Of a stretch of 58,039 nucleotides of DNA, positions 10,871 through 22,671 are shown piece by piece; the first letter of the stretch is position 1; each line of letters opens with the position of its first letter. The translations under genes were made by a program, and so were the position numbers. The notes under the pieces are model-generated. The model ran no database searches, was not told the origin of the DNA, and was given only the letters and a program-made list of their open reading frames with translations. This DNA is from Geosiphon pyriformis (Eukaryota; Glomeromycota; Glomeromycetes; Archaeosporales; Geosiphonaceae): NCBI GenBank assembly GCA_016748015.1, contig JAAOMT010000468.1:774343-832381 (forward strand), given 5' to 3'.

Positions 10871-13800
10871 AATATTGAGCTCCGTCAAAATCTAACTCAT
10901 GTAATTTCCCTTCTTGAAATATTTCCTGGATTTCATTTTCGAGAATTACTTGTGTTATTTGGATCTGTAATTTTTCAAATTGAGCATTGGTGATTTTTTC
11001 TAATTGATTACTGATAACCATATCCATTGCTCTGTTGAGTAATATTTCTGGTTTATCTTGAAATACTATGTGTATTCGGTATATTGCTCGGGCTTGTGTG
11101 AATAAGTTGTTTTTTCTCACAAAATGTTCTAATTGTTGTAGTATTCTTTTGTTGAATAATCGCTTTGTTTTATCCATATATAGATTCTGAATATTTACGT
11201 GTTGTCCCAAGTAAAAATAACAATAGTTTCGTGGGAATTGTTGTATCCACCAATTCCAAGTTTTTTTAGTCAACTCTTGATATAGTAACTCTTTTGTTGA
11301 TTCTTTTATTGCTAATTTTACTTTCGCCATGATTTTGTCCACAGTATTTTCAGTTTTCTTCTGTGTTCTGAGTTGAAATGTTTTTCTAGTATCTTAATAT
11401 CAAATGGTTTGTTGATTGATTGTAATCTCCATTTCCTGGTGTTGGATTAATTGAAAAAGTTGTTGTGCTAGTGAGTGAATGTTGTCTGTAATTTCCATTT
11501 TTCTGATATTTCCTGTCACGTCTACCATGTCTTTATATATTCTTTTGATGGATCAATTTAATGTGTTGTTGTCAATAATAATGATTGGTTTCAGATCTCG
11601 TGGAATCTCATCTGGTTGGACTAGTATTCTCTGTACTCCTAATTGTGGAATATTACTGGTAGATGGTAGTGTGATGTTGTGATATGGTTTCTGTTAATCT
11701 CTATGTGCTGTTTTGGTTAAAATTTTGTTCTCTAATCTTAATTTGTAAGCTCTATTTCCTAGAATTTCTTTTATGTAAAATGGTCCGTCCCATTTGGGGT
11801 CAAATTTTCCACTCCATTGTTTTTCCGCTTTGGTATGATGTAGTAATACTTTGTCTCCAATTTTGAATTCAACTGGTTTGTCTGGTAGTTGACTATTGTG
11901 TCTTTCTTTCTGTGTTTCTTGTAACTTTTGGATATTATCAGCTGCTCTTCTTTGTTTGTTTTTCAATGTTTCCATTAAGTCATATGTTCTTTTCAGCAAT
12001 GTTTTTGAAAATTTTCCTCTGTTATTAGTTCAGCTGAATATGTGTTAATTTCTCTCTCTACTGGTAACATTGCTCTTCTTCTGTATACTAATTCAAATGG
12101 TGTTGCTTGTGTAGTATCTTGTTTCATTGTCTGATAAGCAAATAGTACTGATGGTATAAACAAATCCCAATTGTTCTGGTTTTCTTGGCTGAGCTTGGCT
12201 ATTGCTTCACACAATGTTCTGTTGAATCTTTCTACTAATCCGTTGGTTTGTGGATGGTATGGTAATGACAATGGTCTCTTGATTCCAAATCTTTGGCTCA
12301 ATTCTGTTAATGTTCTGTTCACAAAATGAGTTCTTTAATCTGATAATAATTTTTTTGGACATCCATGTCAACAAATTAAATCCTGATGAATGAATTCGGC
12401 AACAGATTCTGCATCTACTCTTTTGAATTGCTTTTGCCTCTGGCCATTTAGTAAGATAGTCCATAGCTACTGCTATGTATCTGTTTCCTCTGCTGGTGAT
12501 TGTTAATGGTCCGACTAAATCAATTTCCATATGGTCAAATGGTTGTCCCACTTTGATTGGTTTTAATAGTTCACTGGGTCTTGTTCCTCCTCTTCGCTGA
12601 CAAGCATCACAATTTTGAACATATTGAATAATGTCTGGGTACATTGATGGCCAATAGTATCTTTTTTTAGTTTTTTCCATGGTTGCTTCTTTGTGAAAAT
12701 GTCCTGCTGTTGGATTTGAGTGCATGTTGAATAATATTGTCTCTTTTTCTGGCTCTGTAATTACTCTGGTTGGTTAATCTGGATCCCTTCTATTTTTTTG
12801 ATAAAATATATTTTGGTAAGTAATAAAATATTTTGATTGTTGTTTGATACTCCTTTGTTCCGTATAAGATAAATTCTCCTTGAACTGTTGAGTATTTAGA
12901 TAATGTTGCAATTGTTAATATTTTTGTATGTTCATCTTTTATTGTATTTTTCTGTTGCTATTGTTCTGGTTTTCTTATATTTTTGGATTGAAATGTTCTT
13001 AGATTTGTCTTATTCGCGATAAACCATCAGCATTTTCATTGTCTTTTCTCTTTTTGTAATGTATAGTATAATTGTATGGTGTGAGTGCCATTTTCCATCT
13101 TGACTGTCTTCCATCTCCAAATTCTTGTTTTTGGAGTGATGTTAATCCCTTGTGATCTGTGTATACTTCAAACTTTTGGCTCAAGTATTCTTTCCATTTC
13201 ATGATGGCCCAGTATATTGCTAAGTGTTCTTGTTCCGGTGTTCCATAGTTCTTTTTGGCTGGTGTTAAACTTCTGCTGGCATATGCAACTGGATGTTTTC
13301 TTCCATCTGGTCCTCTCTGAAATAATACTGCTCCCAATGCTTGGCCGGATGCAATAGTGGTGATGATAAATAGTTTGCTGTAATCTGGATAGATCAGCAC
13401 TGGAGCTTGGATGAGCTTTTTCCTCAAAATATCAAAAGCTTCTTGTTGACTTTTTGTCCATTCATATTTTGCATTTTTGTTCTGTAGTTGATTGAGTGGC
13501 TGCACTATCTTGGAAAAGTTCTTGATAAAATGATGATAGTAGCTGGCAAATCCCAAGAATGATTTCAGTTCTGTTATATTGGTTGGTACTGGAAAGTTCT
13601 TTACTATCTCTATTTTCTTTGGATCCATTTTGATGCCATCTTTGCTGACTATGTGTCCCAAGAATTTGAGTTTCATCTTGCCAAAGAAGCACTTTGTCGC
13701 ATTTAGCTTTAGTCCTGCTCTTCTTAGTCTTTCGAACACTTGTTGAAAATGATGAAGATGATCATCAAACATCTTTGAAAATACATTGGTATCGTCCAAG

Positions 13801-15700
13801 TATATAACTACTGATTTTCACAATAAGCCCATATAAACAATTTCCATTAGCCATTGGAAAGTCACTGGGGCATTGGTTAAGCCGAATGGCATTACTTCAA
13901 ATTCGAAATTCCCTTCTTTAATAGTAAATGCTGTCTTCTCTTTGTCAGCTGAATTCATGGCTACTTGCCAGTAACCACTGTTCAAATTTAATGTGGAGAA
14001 TCATTTGTTCCTACCAAAAGCATCGAATAATTCTTGTATTCGTGGAGTTGGATAACTGTCTCCACGAGTTACATCATTGAGTTTCCTGTAATCTACACAA
14101 AACCGGATTTTTCTATTTTTCTTATGGATGAGTACCACTGATGACAACCATGGACTCATTGATGGTTGAATTAGCCCATTGTTAAGCATTCTGTTTATCT
14201 CTTGACGAATAATCTCATGGCTGGCTGGCGACACTCTGTATGCTCTTTGTTTGATTGGTATTGCATCTCTAGTCTTGATCTGATGCTGGATTATGTTAGT
14301 TTGGCCAAACTCATTTTCGCTGGCAAAAATGTCATTGAAATTGTTGAGTAATATCTTGAGCTGCATACATTGGAGTGGATCTAAGTTTCTCATGTTCATT
14401 TGTTCCAATTGTTCTGGTTGGAGCAAATAACATTCATCTCGTCCATAAATTAGTTGTGATGTGATGTCAACATATCCACAAAGTTGTGGAAAGTCTGGAA
14501 TGGGGTTTGGTGGTTAGTCTTCTATTTCTGTGGTTAAATATCCGATGGTGGTTCCTTCTGGTATGCTGATAACATTATCAGTATTGTTGTAGATGGGAAT
14601 TTTTATGCTGCTATAGCTTTTGGCTGATATGTAGAGATTGATCAACCCAATCTTTTCCAATTCCCAAAAGGTTGCTTCCACTTCAAACATCTGTTCTTGC
14701 TCTTTTTCCTTCCTTTCTATTGCTAACATGTACTGGCTATATGGTGGAATAGAAATAGCTTGACCAGTTGAGATAATTTCTTCTTGGCCAACAATTTCTT
14801 TCTCTGCCATGTTAACTGGTAAATCTATTCTACCTGTGGATCCGAATCCCTGTATTCCTCTTGCTGTTATTCCTAATTCCTCCCTCTTTCTCACTGACAC
14901 TAACTGAGCTATTCTAACCAGAGGCAGGAATATTGCCTGTGCTATCTTTTCATTGGGCTCTATTATATAGGCCTTTTCTAAGTCATTTTGTAGCATGGTG
15001 ATGATATTTCTTACATATCTTGTGTCAATTATTCCTCTTCTTATATTGATCACTCTTTTTGCTAAACTACTCCTAGATGCTAATTGAACCATGGTTGTTG
15101 CCAAAATTTCTAGTGCTATTTTCAGATCAATGCAGGTGCGTGAATGTGGTTCCAATTTGATGGCATTTTTTCCTGGATATCTCAGATCAAACCCTGCATC
15201 AGTATCATGCACACGTTCTGGCATAATACCTTCCCCATTGTCACTATACCATTTCAACTCTTGTTCTTTGGAGAGATCTGGTAGTGCAATGTATTGTTCA
15301 TAGTTTAAGTCAGAGTTTGTATCTGAGTTGGAATCATTGTCATTGTCATTGCCATTTTGAATGGAGCTGGAACCGTTGTTGTCATTGTCATTGTTGGAGT
15401 TTGGATTGTGATTAATTGGCAATTCTGATTCTGATGTGCAGCTGCTGATTGGTTCTTCCTCTTCCGGGATCGTGTAGATCATGCGTGGTGGTGGATTGTA
15501 AATAAGGTCACACTTATCACAATACTGGAAGTCACAAAGAATTAGGCAGTGTTGACATAGTTAAGCATTCAACTGCTCTAACCATTGTTCTTGTTCTTCC
15601 CTTGTGGGTGCTAATTCTTGATAATGTTTGTGGAATTGTTCCGGGTCCAGGAGGTTTATAATGGGTTCTGCATCCCAGTCAAGCTCTAAAGATTTAGGGG
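10869..15700 (-). pseudogene. Pol of Ty3 copy 1: Zn module, dUTPase, RT, RNase H, integrase, GPY/F, C-terminal domain
   Basis: Reading 5' to 3' on the minus strand: a CQHC...CDKC zinc module (about 15,510-15,560); an Asn/Asp/Ser-rich linker; dUTPase (about 15,212-14,825); Ty3-type RT (about 14,430-13,600) with FCVDYRKLN, the MPFGLTNAP region and YLDDTNVFS; RNase H (about 13,450-13,000), whose first catalytic region reads TTIASG where copy 2 keeps TTDAF; then integrase with an HHCC region (GH...CDACQRRG), MEIDLVGPLT and NGLVERFNRT. A GPY/F module (KWDGPFYIKEILGN) ends at about 11,720. About 230 further codons in the same frame end at 10,869. The integrase is broken by a frame change near 12,410-12,330, and TAA/TAG/TGA stops occur throughout. 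Domain identities are firm; activity is lost. Confidence 0.9.
14825..15212 (-). other. dUTPase domain in pol of Ty3 copy 1
   Basis: All five trimeric dUTPase motifs are readable in order: DTDAGFDLRY (motif 1), ASRSSLAKR (2), GIIDTRYV (3), NEKIAQAIF (4) and RGIQGFGSTGR (5). dUTPases hydrolyse dUTP to dUMP and keep uracil out of DNA. The domain lies between protease and RT within one frame, without stops in this copy. Motif 2 has ASRSSLA instead of the usual GRSGLA type, so activity cannot be assumed. Confidence 0.88.
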
Positions 15701-18700
15701 GTTGTCATTGATTGTTTTTATCTCTTCTGGCGTCGTCCCTTCGATTTTTGCAAGTGTCATTCACCAAATTTTGTCGTCATCATGTGGGCAACTGTCCAGT
15801 CGCTGTACAGTTCTTCTCCAGACTGCTTCTATTGGGGTTTTTTTCTTTATCCAGTCACTTATTAGAATCGTGTATTGACATGATACATCACATGTTTCTT
15901 CACATCCAGGAATGTTATGCCACATTCCTTCATCCAAGAGAGTCTCTCCACAAGCTAAGCATGGCTGATTGTCCCATTTCCCTATGCGTTTTGGTCTTCC
16001 AAAGCATTCAAAGATACATGGGCGACAATAGAACCTAGTTGCCATTGAATATTCCTCATCATCCCCACAGCAGGTGCCCATTGATAACAATTTCTTGTCA
16101 CACTCAATGCATATAAGCTTGGGTCAATAATAGGTAGATCATTTTGGTATAGTGTAGGTGTTATAAGCAGTAGTGGTTTGAGTGGTCTCTTTTTCTTTTC
16201 CCTTCCCTTTATTTTCTTTGTCTTCTTCCCATTCCCAACTTGAAGTCGGTTCACTCTCGTCATTGTCGGTCCATGTCAGGTTATCGGTTTCCCAGGTAAG
16301 TTCTTCCTTTTGTTTCCCTTTTTCCTTATTGTTGTCATCCCAGGAGAGTATTGGTGGCAGCTCGTTGTGCTCTTCATCAGTCCATGATACTTGGTAGGCT
16401 TCCCAGGTAGGCTTTTTTTTCTCCTCCTCTAGCTCGATCAATAGTTTCTCTCTTGGAGGAGTTTTGAAGTGGCCACACGTGGCCGGAACACGTATGTATT
16501 GGTCTTGATACGTTAGCTGGAGTTCCTGGGTGTTCCAGTCTAATGTTGCGTTGGCTTTGGATAGCCAGTCATTACCAACAAGAGCTTGGTATTGAGTGGC
16601 TTCCATTACTAGAACTTTAATGGGAGTCATGATGCTATTGACTTCAAAAGGGAAATCGTCAATTTCACTGATTGGAGTTTTGGTCGTTCCATCAGCTGTG
16701 ATAATTCTGGCACTGACAGCTTGATCAACTCGGCAGTCTAATTGATCCATGAGTTGTCTAGTAATTATGCTGCCAGCTGATCCACTATCTAGGATGAGTT
16801 TGATGGGGTAACTATCAACTCTGGCATCCATGTACATTGCTGTTATGGGTTTCTTTTCGAGAGCAGCTCCACTGAATAATGGTATTGTTGTGTTTTCTTC
16901 GAGTTCGAAAGAAAAGATGGCTGCTAAGAATTCGTTACTAGAGATGGTTGCTAGTGAAATGGTGTTGGTAAGTACATGCTGATTGGGTTCTGTGTTGTTG
17001 GAGATGGTGTTTTCTGGGGTAACTAGGAGACTTAAATAATGTTGAGAATTTGGGTTTTGGATGTGACTGGTATCCAAATTCCAGATGCGTGATCCTGATG
17101 GTGAGTTTAGTGAACTGAGGATCGGTTGGTAAACAACCATCGCCAATCTCCAGTTTTAAGTGACTCTGGATTGAGGGTTACCTGATGTTATTTGAGCTGA
17201 GTTCTGGATTGGTGTTTGAATTGGTTGGAATTGATAGATAATTTGTGGCTGTAGTTGATATATTACTTGTGGCTGCAGCTAATAAATCAAAGGTTGATAT
17301 ACTGGTGGTTGATAGATTGGTTGCTGCGTCATGGGCAGGTAATTATTTCAATATTGGTCTTGACTCTGATTTGGATAATTATTTGGAGTTTGGAACCAGC
17401 AATCAGAGTTTCGATATTGATTTCCCGATCGTTGGTTATTTAGACACTGGCAACAGTCAATTTGAATATGTCTTTGTTTACCACAATAGTGGCAGATACG
17501 CGTTTCCTGTTGCCACTGTTGATTGGTTGATGAAGATAGGCATGGTTGATTTTGGACACAATTAGAGTTTCCTTGATTATTGCATCATTGTGAAGGCTGA
17601 TAAATGGTGTGATTGTCAGCTAAGTATCCTTCCAATCTCTTATTAATTGATTCACTAAACTTTTCTAATTTGGAATCCAATTCAGATGATCTATTCATTA
17701 GATTAACGGCTTGAGCATGGTTAGCCTCTGACTCAGCGGATTTAAAATTTCTGGTGCATGTGACTACATCTTGAAGTGTGCCAGGATGCAACAGACGTAC
17801 ATGTTACAAGATGCTGCTGCACAGGCCATGAATAAATTGATTGAGTATCTGTGGGGCCATAAAATAGTTGGCGTCAATTGCTTGGATTTGGCATAGGTTT
17901 TGATGGAAGCATCCCAGGTAGGTGGTGACTGCTTCAGTTTCTCCTTGTTTTATGATGGTAAATGTATTGACTAGGTAATTAATACTGTTATTGTTGCTAA
18001 AGTATATTAGGAATTCTGCTTTGAAGGCATTAAAATCTTGTGGTTTATTAATCAAGTTCTGGTATCATGAATTGGCAATATTCTTGAGAAAGTAGGGAAT
18101 GGCTTGCATTGCTTAAGCGTCATTCCATCCATTGGCTGCGATGGCTTTTTCTATATCATTCAGCCATATTTGAGCATTATCCTCTTTGCCAGTAAAGTTG
18201 TCGAGTTTTGCGATTGGTGCATAGGCTATTGGATCTAAGTTAGGTGGTTGTGGTGGCTGTTGAAGCAGTTGTTGTTGTCCTGGCTGTTGGGGTGGTAGCT
18301 GAGATGGCTGCTGTATGGGTTCAGCTATGGGATTAATCAGCAGTTGATTGATGATGATTACCGAAGGTAAGTTTTGCTGATTAATTAATTCGGGCCCTTG
18401 ATTTCTTTGATTTGGCGGCATTCGAATATTCGGAGTTTCGATTTCCGGATTTTCTAACTGTTGCTAAGTTTGAAGGTTTGGGATTTTAACTTCTGGGTTT
18501 TCAGTGATCAGGTGCTAGTAAGTGAATTCTTGATCCTCTGATTCTTCTTTCTTTTTTTCTGATTCCACTGCTTCCCATGGATCAGAGATTCCAAAATCTG
18601 GTGAAGGCAGTGGTGATCAAAGTCCTGATGGGGTTGATAATCACGAATTAAATCCCTCAAAGTACTTGCCATATGGTCCTAACAATTCTGTTTTCCTTTG

Positions 18701-19213
18701 TCTACTTTGGAATGGGAATCGTCCAAATGCTGATGTCGCAGTTGATGTGAATGTGTCTGTTGATGATATGTTGATGGCACTTCCAGGTGTATAGTGGTAG
18801 GATGGGTTGCTTGGGGATTTAACTCTGTTTTTCTTCCAAGCAGGTGGCTGTATTTTTCTGGATGTTACTGCTGGTGTTTGTAATTTTCCCTTGCCTTTAC
18901 TAGTGTATGTAATTGAATATCTTTGTTGAGTGTGATGTTCAATTTCTTTGTTGATCTCAGTAATGATGGATGCGAAATTATGGTTTGTTGGCAGGTTGGT
19001 ATTTTGAATTAGTTTCCTATAGAAAGTTTCCCTTGCTGATTCAGTATTCACTGGTGTTCCTAATAAAAAAAAAATCTTTTCATTGACGTAGAAATTGAAG
19101 GCTGATTCAGCGGATATATGATTGTGGTTTAATCCCAAGTATTGACAATAGTGTTGAAATAAGGATTTTGTGAATCCTAAATGGTTTGCTTCTATAGTTT
19201 CTGATTCTGCCAC
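15701..19213 (-). pseudogene. Gag-protease-Cys-rich region of Ty3 copy 1
   Basis: A single minus-strand frame, broken by stops, from about 19,213 to 15,761. It holds an N-terminal leader; a gag capsid region (LDNFTGKEDNAQIWLNDIEK, FKAEFLIYFS, SSILHVRLLHPGTL-type segments); a CX2CX4HX4C knuckle CHYCGKQRHIQIDC near 17,450-17,495; and a Gln/Pro/Tyr-rich spacer. The aspartic protease follows (LILDSGSAGSIIT near 16,800, then ALVGNDWLS near 16,570), then a Trp/Glu/Lys-rich linker and a Cys-rich module at 15,820-16,110. A one-base slip in a G run near 15,697-15,701 moves into the pol frame. Copy 2 has its frame changes elsewhere, so the ancestor was probably one continuous gag-pro-pol ORF. No ATG precedes the first gag codons; the frame opens with GTG in both copies. 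Confidence 0.88.
15820..16110 (-). other. Cys-rich module between protease and dUTPase (Ty3 copy 1)
   Basis: About 95 codons with paired cysteines: LICIECDKK, GTCCGDDEEYS, YCRPCIFECFG, QPCLACGETLL and CEETCDVSCQYT, followed by ISDWIKKKTPIEAVWRR. The spacing looks like two or more zinc sites. I do not recognise the family. It is conserved in copy 2 (27,602-27,930) with the cysteines largely kept, which argues for function while the element was active. Confidence 0.75.
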
Positions 19214-19254
19214 TTTTGGTTTGGTGTTGTCGGTGCTGGTTCTCTGCAGGATTA

Positions 19255-19272
19255 TACTTCACAGAAAGCACC
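19255..19272 (-). other. Primer-binding site of Ty3 copy 1
   Basis: Two bases after the 5' LTR the minus strand reads TGGTGCTTTCTGTGAAG, starting with the TGG that pairs with a tRNA CCA end. Copy 2 has TGGTGCTCCCTGTGAGG. The primer tRNA is not identified. Confidence 0.75.
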
Positions 19273-19274
19273 AA

Positions 19275-20164
19275 ATGTTACAGGTAATTATTTCTGCTGT
19301 TAAATTAAATAACAAACCCATAACTTGGTGCTCAAAAGCTATAATTGGTGTTGATAATGTGCTGAAGGTGTTGTATCTGAAGGTTTTAATGGATCTGAAA
19401 GTTTTGGTTGAGTCCTTTGTATAATAAACAGAGATTCAATAGTGTTGATAATAGATGTATCTTTCCAAAAGTTTTCCCAATTTCTTTCTCAGCATGGTGG
19501 CCGGATTTAGTCTGGCAGTTGTGCTCTTCTGGTAAGCTATCCGATAATATATAAAATTCTATCCTTATTTCTGGGTCTTTTACCAGGCTATTCTTGACGT
19601 CAATAATTCAGCACTTAATTTTTTTAATCAATTAGTATACAACAACAAATCAAAATAAAATAAAGAAAAAGAAATAAAAGAAAAATAAAGAAAGAAAAGA
19701 AATAAGCCAAGGCGATTTGCAGATTAGTATCCCATCAATAGTCATGATCAAGAGCTATTGTTCCAGTGTGGTTAAGTATCAATTACTATCAACATAAAGT
19801 GTTGATAGTGGAGAGTGGGTTGAGATATGGAATAATTATTTATTTGATGATTGTGTTTTTAGGCTAAGGATTTTGTGGTATCAATTCTGTCTTTTCTGTT
19901 TCTAACACTACTGCTATATATACATAATTGAGATTCCTCAATTCCTTGATTCTTCACGACAGGAATCCTAGAATTCCTGGAATCCTGCAATTCCTTTGAA
20001 AGGAATCCTGAAATTCTGGAATCTTGCAATTCCTTGTCGGGAATCCTGAAATTCCTGGAATCTTGCAATTCCTGAGAGGAATCCTGGAATTCCACATTTA
20101 CTATGCTTACTTCTGATTGGCTAATAATTATACTAATATATTTCCTATATTTCTATGAGTAACA
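19275..20164 (-). repeat. 5' LTR of Ty3 copy 1 (890 bp)
   Basis: Same termini as its partner. U3 runs from 20,164 leftward: repeat array about 19,930-20,098, TATATATA at 19,915-19,922, then a perfect inverted repeat CTATCAAC-7-GTTGATAG at 19,786-19,808, and TGACGTCA at 19,595-19,602. The array just upstream of the TATA box is the expected place for an enhancer. Confidence 0.93.
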
Positions 20165-20168
20165 ATGT

Positions 20169-21404
20169 TTAAAATTCTCCAAAGAGCATATTTTTTAAAA
20201 AAAAATTGTTTTTCTTGAAATAAATAATTTTTTTGTTGTGAACTTGAAAGTTATTTTAAGTAGTAGCATATTTAAAAAAAAGGTGCTTAAAAAATTTTTT
20301 TAGAATTCTGTTAATGATTTTTTTTTTAAAAGAAAAAAATTATTCTTAGTAATATTAAAAACTTTAATAATAAGAAAAATATTTCTTTGATCAAGTTTTA
20401 ATTTTAGTAATAATGTGTATTCAAATATAAACAATAAGTTTAGTAATAGTAAAAGCAGTGGTATTTTGGCTGGTGTTAATAATAAGTTTTTTCTGAATTT
20501 GGTTGCTGCTATTTTTAAAGCTAAAAGAGTAAATATTAATATAGATTGTGACTTTTCCTTTGGTTTTTTTTAATTTTGAAATAAAAAAAAATATTGAAAT
20601 TTTTCTATTTTTTCTCAATATTTTCTTAAACAAAAAATAAATAAACTTCAAAATTATTAAAACTTAAGTAAAAATAACTGTTAAAATTTTTTTTATTAAA
20701 CATTAATTTTTTAATAGTAAAAAACAAATTAACAATAGCAAAAACATAATTAATCAGAAAATTATTCTTATTAATTAATGGTTTTAAGAGAATTACTATT
20801 TCTTTAAAATTTAAAAATATAATTAAATTAACATTTATATTAGAAAAAAGCATAAAAAAGCTGTTTTATTGGCTAAAAAAAGAGGCATTAAAATAAACAA
20901 TAATCTAAAAAGCAAAAATTTCGTTCAGATTAGACTGTAGTTGTTAAAAAAATTTCTATGAATACACAGAAGAAAATAAGTATTACAGTTTTTTCTAAGT
21001 TTGGTCAAGTAGTATTAATCCAATTACAACTTATTAGATTATAATAGAAAATTATAATAGAGTTTACTAAATTAAGTTAAGCCAATCTGTTAATATTAAG
21101 ATAGTTATTCTTAATTAAGAAAAATTTGGTACATGTAACCAAAGCTGTAAATAATTATAATGTTTGAATGTTAAAAGATTAATTTAGAACACTTCTGTTT
21201 ACTTTGTCTATAAAAACAATTACTTATAATTTAGATGTTTTATTAAAAAAAACTAGTAAGAAAATGTGTATAATTAATTAGTTATTTAAAACTGGCAATA
21301 AATTTTGTTGTACTGTAGTTGGTTTTAAATTAGAAAAAAATCTAAAATCTGTTTTTTACATAAAGCCAATTTTTAATGAAATAAAATATTTATAAATTAG
21401 ATTG
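20169..21404 (+). mobile_element. Decayed LINE G: ORF1 part left of LINE B
   Basis: AT-converted plus-strand LINE DNA. Readable pieces are NNKFSNSKSSGILAGVNNKF near 20,430 and, near 21,300-21,400, CCTVVGFKLEKNLKSVF...KPIFNEIKYL with stops. These resemble the region of LINE ORF1 just before the CCHC knuckle. The frame continues directly at 33,884 (RLGLV then a Tyr-converted knuckle), so G and C are one older element split by LINE B. Left side is cut by Ty3 copy 1. Confidence 0.7.
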
Positions 21405-21767
21405 AAGAAAAAATTTTACAAACTCTTTGTCTCTTTAATTTTATGACCATGACTAGAGCAAAGAATAAAAAAGCTGTACTTGATATCTGTCCTAAGATAT
21501 CTAATAAAATTTCAACCAAAAAAGCTTTCTCTGTTATAAAAGCAACTAGACAGAACGTTTTAGAAGTTTTTCCTTTACCCAGTAATCATAATAAGCTGCT
21601 TTTGATAACTACTGAAGCATTTTCCTCATCTTTGGCTGGTTTCTCACCAGTCAAAGTTCCTTCAAAGAGACACATTTGGGTTAATCCCAGTGTTGCCTCT
21701 ACCCCTATTAAGAGCCCAAAAGTGTTTAATAATAAACCAATTAACAAGGTGGTTTTTCCTTCCATGG

Positions 21768-22654
21768 TGTTACAGGTGAAATTTTGCTGCTTCTGAATTA
21801 AATAACAAATCTGTAACTTGGTGCTCAATTGATATAATCTGGTTGGTAATATCTGAAGGTGTTGTATCTGATGGGTTTTTATGAATCTAAAGATTTTGGT
21901 TGAGTCCTTTGTATAATGAACAGAGATTCAATAGTGTCGATAGTAGATGTATCTTTCCAAGAGTTTTCCCAATTTCTTTTTCAGTGTGGTGGCTGGATTT
22001 AGTCTGGCAGTTATGCCCTTCTGGTAAGCTATCTAATAATATATAAAATCCTACTCTTATTTCTGGGTCTTTTACCAGGCTATCCTTGACGTCAATAACT
22101 CAGTGCTTAATCTTTAATCAATTAGTATACAACAACAAATCAAAATAAAATAAAGAAAAGGAATAAAAGAAAATAAAGAAAGCAAAGAAATAAGCCAAGG
22201 CAATTTGCAGATTAGTATCCTGTCAATAGCCGTGATCAAGAGCTATTGTTCCAGTGTGGTTAAGTATCAATTACTATTAACATGAAGAGTTGATAGTAAA
22301 GAAAAGATTGAGATATGAAATAATTATTTATTTTGATGATTGTGTTTCTAGGCTAAGGATTCGGTGGTATCGATTCTGTCTTTTTTGTTTCTAATACTAC
22401 TGCTATATATACATAATTGGGATTCCTCAATTTCTCAATTCCTCACAACAGGAATCCTGGAATTCCTGAAATCCTGTGATTCTTTTGAGAGGAATCCTAG
22501 AATTCTGGAATCTTGCAATTCCTCATTAGGAAATCCTGAAATTCCTGGAATCCTGCAATTCCTAAAAGAAATCCTGGAATTTCACATTTACTACACTTAC
22601 TTCTGATTGGCTAATAATTATGCTAATATATTTTCTATATTTCTATGAGTAACA
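21768..22654 (-). repeat. 3' LTR of Ty3 copy 2 (887 bp)
   Basis: TGTTACAGG...GAGTAACA termini. TGACGTCA at 22,087-22,094, TATATATA at 22,404-22,411, repeat array about 22,424-22,585. The polypurine tract lies at 22,655-22,670 on the minus strand. Confidence 0.93.
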
Positions 22655-22671
22655 TTATTTTCTCCTTTTAA

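Larger units (their letters stand above)
9967..20164 (-). mobile_element. Ty3/gypsy-type LTR retrotransposon, copy 1
   Basis: A complete 10.2-kb element on the minus strand: 5' LTR 19,275-20,164, primer site, gag-pro-pol, polypurine tract, 3' LTR 9,967-10,854. The ends are TGTTAC...GTAACA, and the element is flanked by ATGT at 9,963-9,966 and 20,165-20,168, a 4-bp target duplication. Domain order RT-RNase H-integrase with a GPY/F module places it in the Ty3/gypsy group. It carries many stops and at least two frame changes, so it is not autonomous now. It sits inside AT-converted LINE DNA. Confidence 0.93.

Noticed and set aside
10869-11720. Chromodomain or env after the Ty3 integrase
   Set aside because: No aromatic-cage pattern, signal peptide or membrane segment can be seen in the C-terminal domain.
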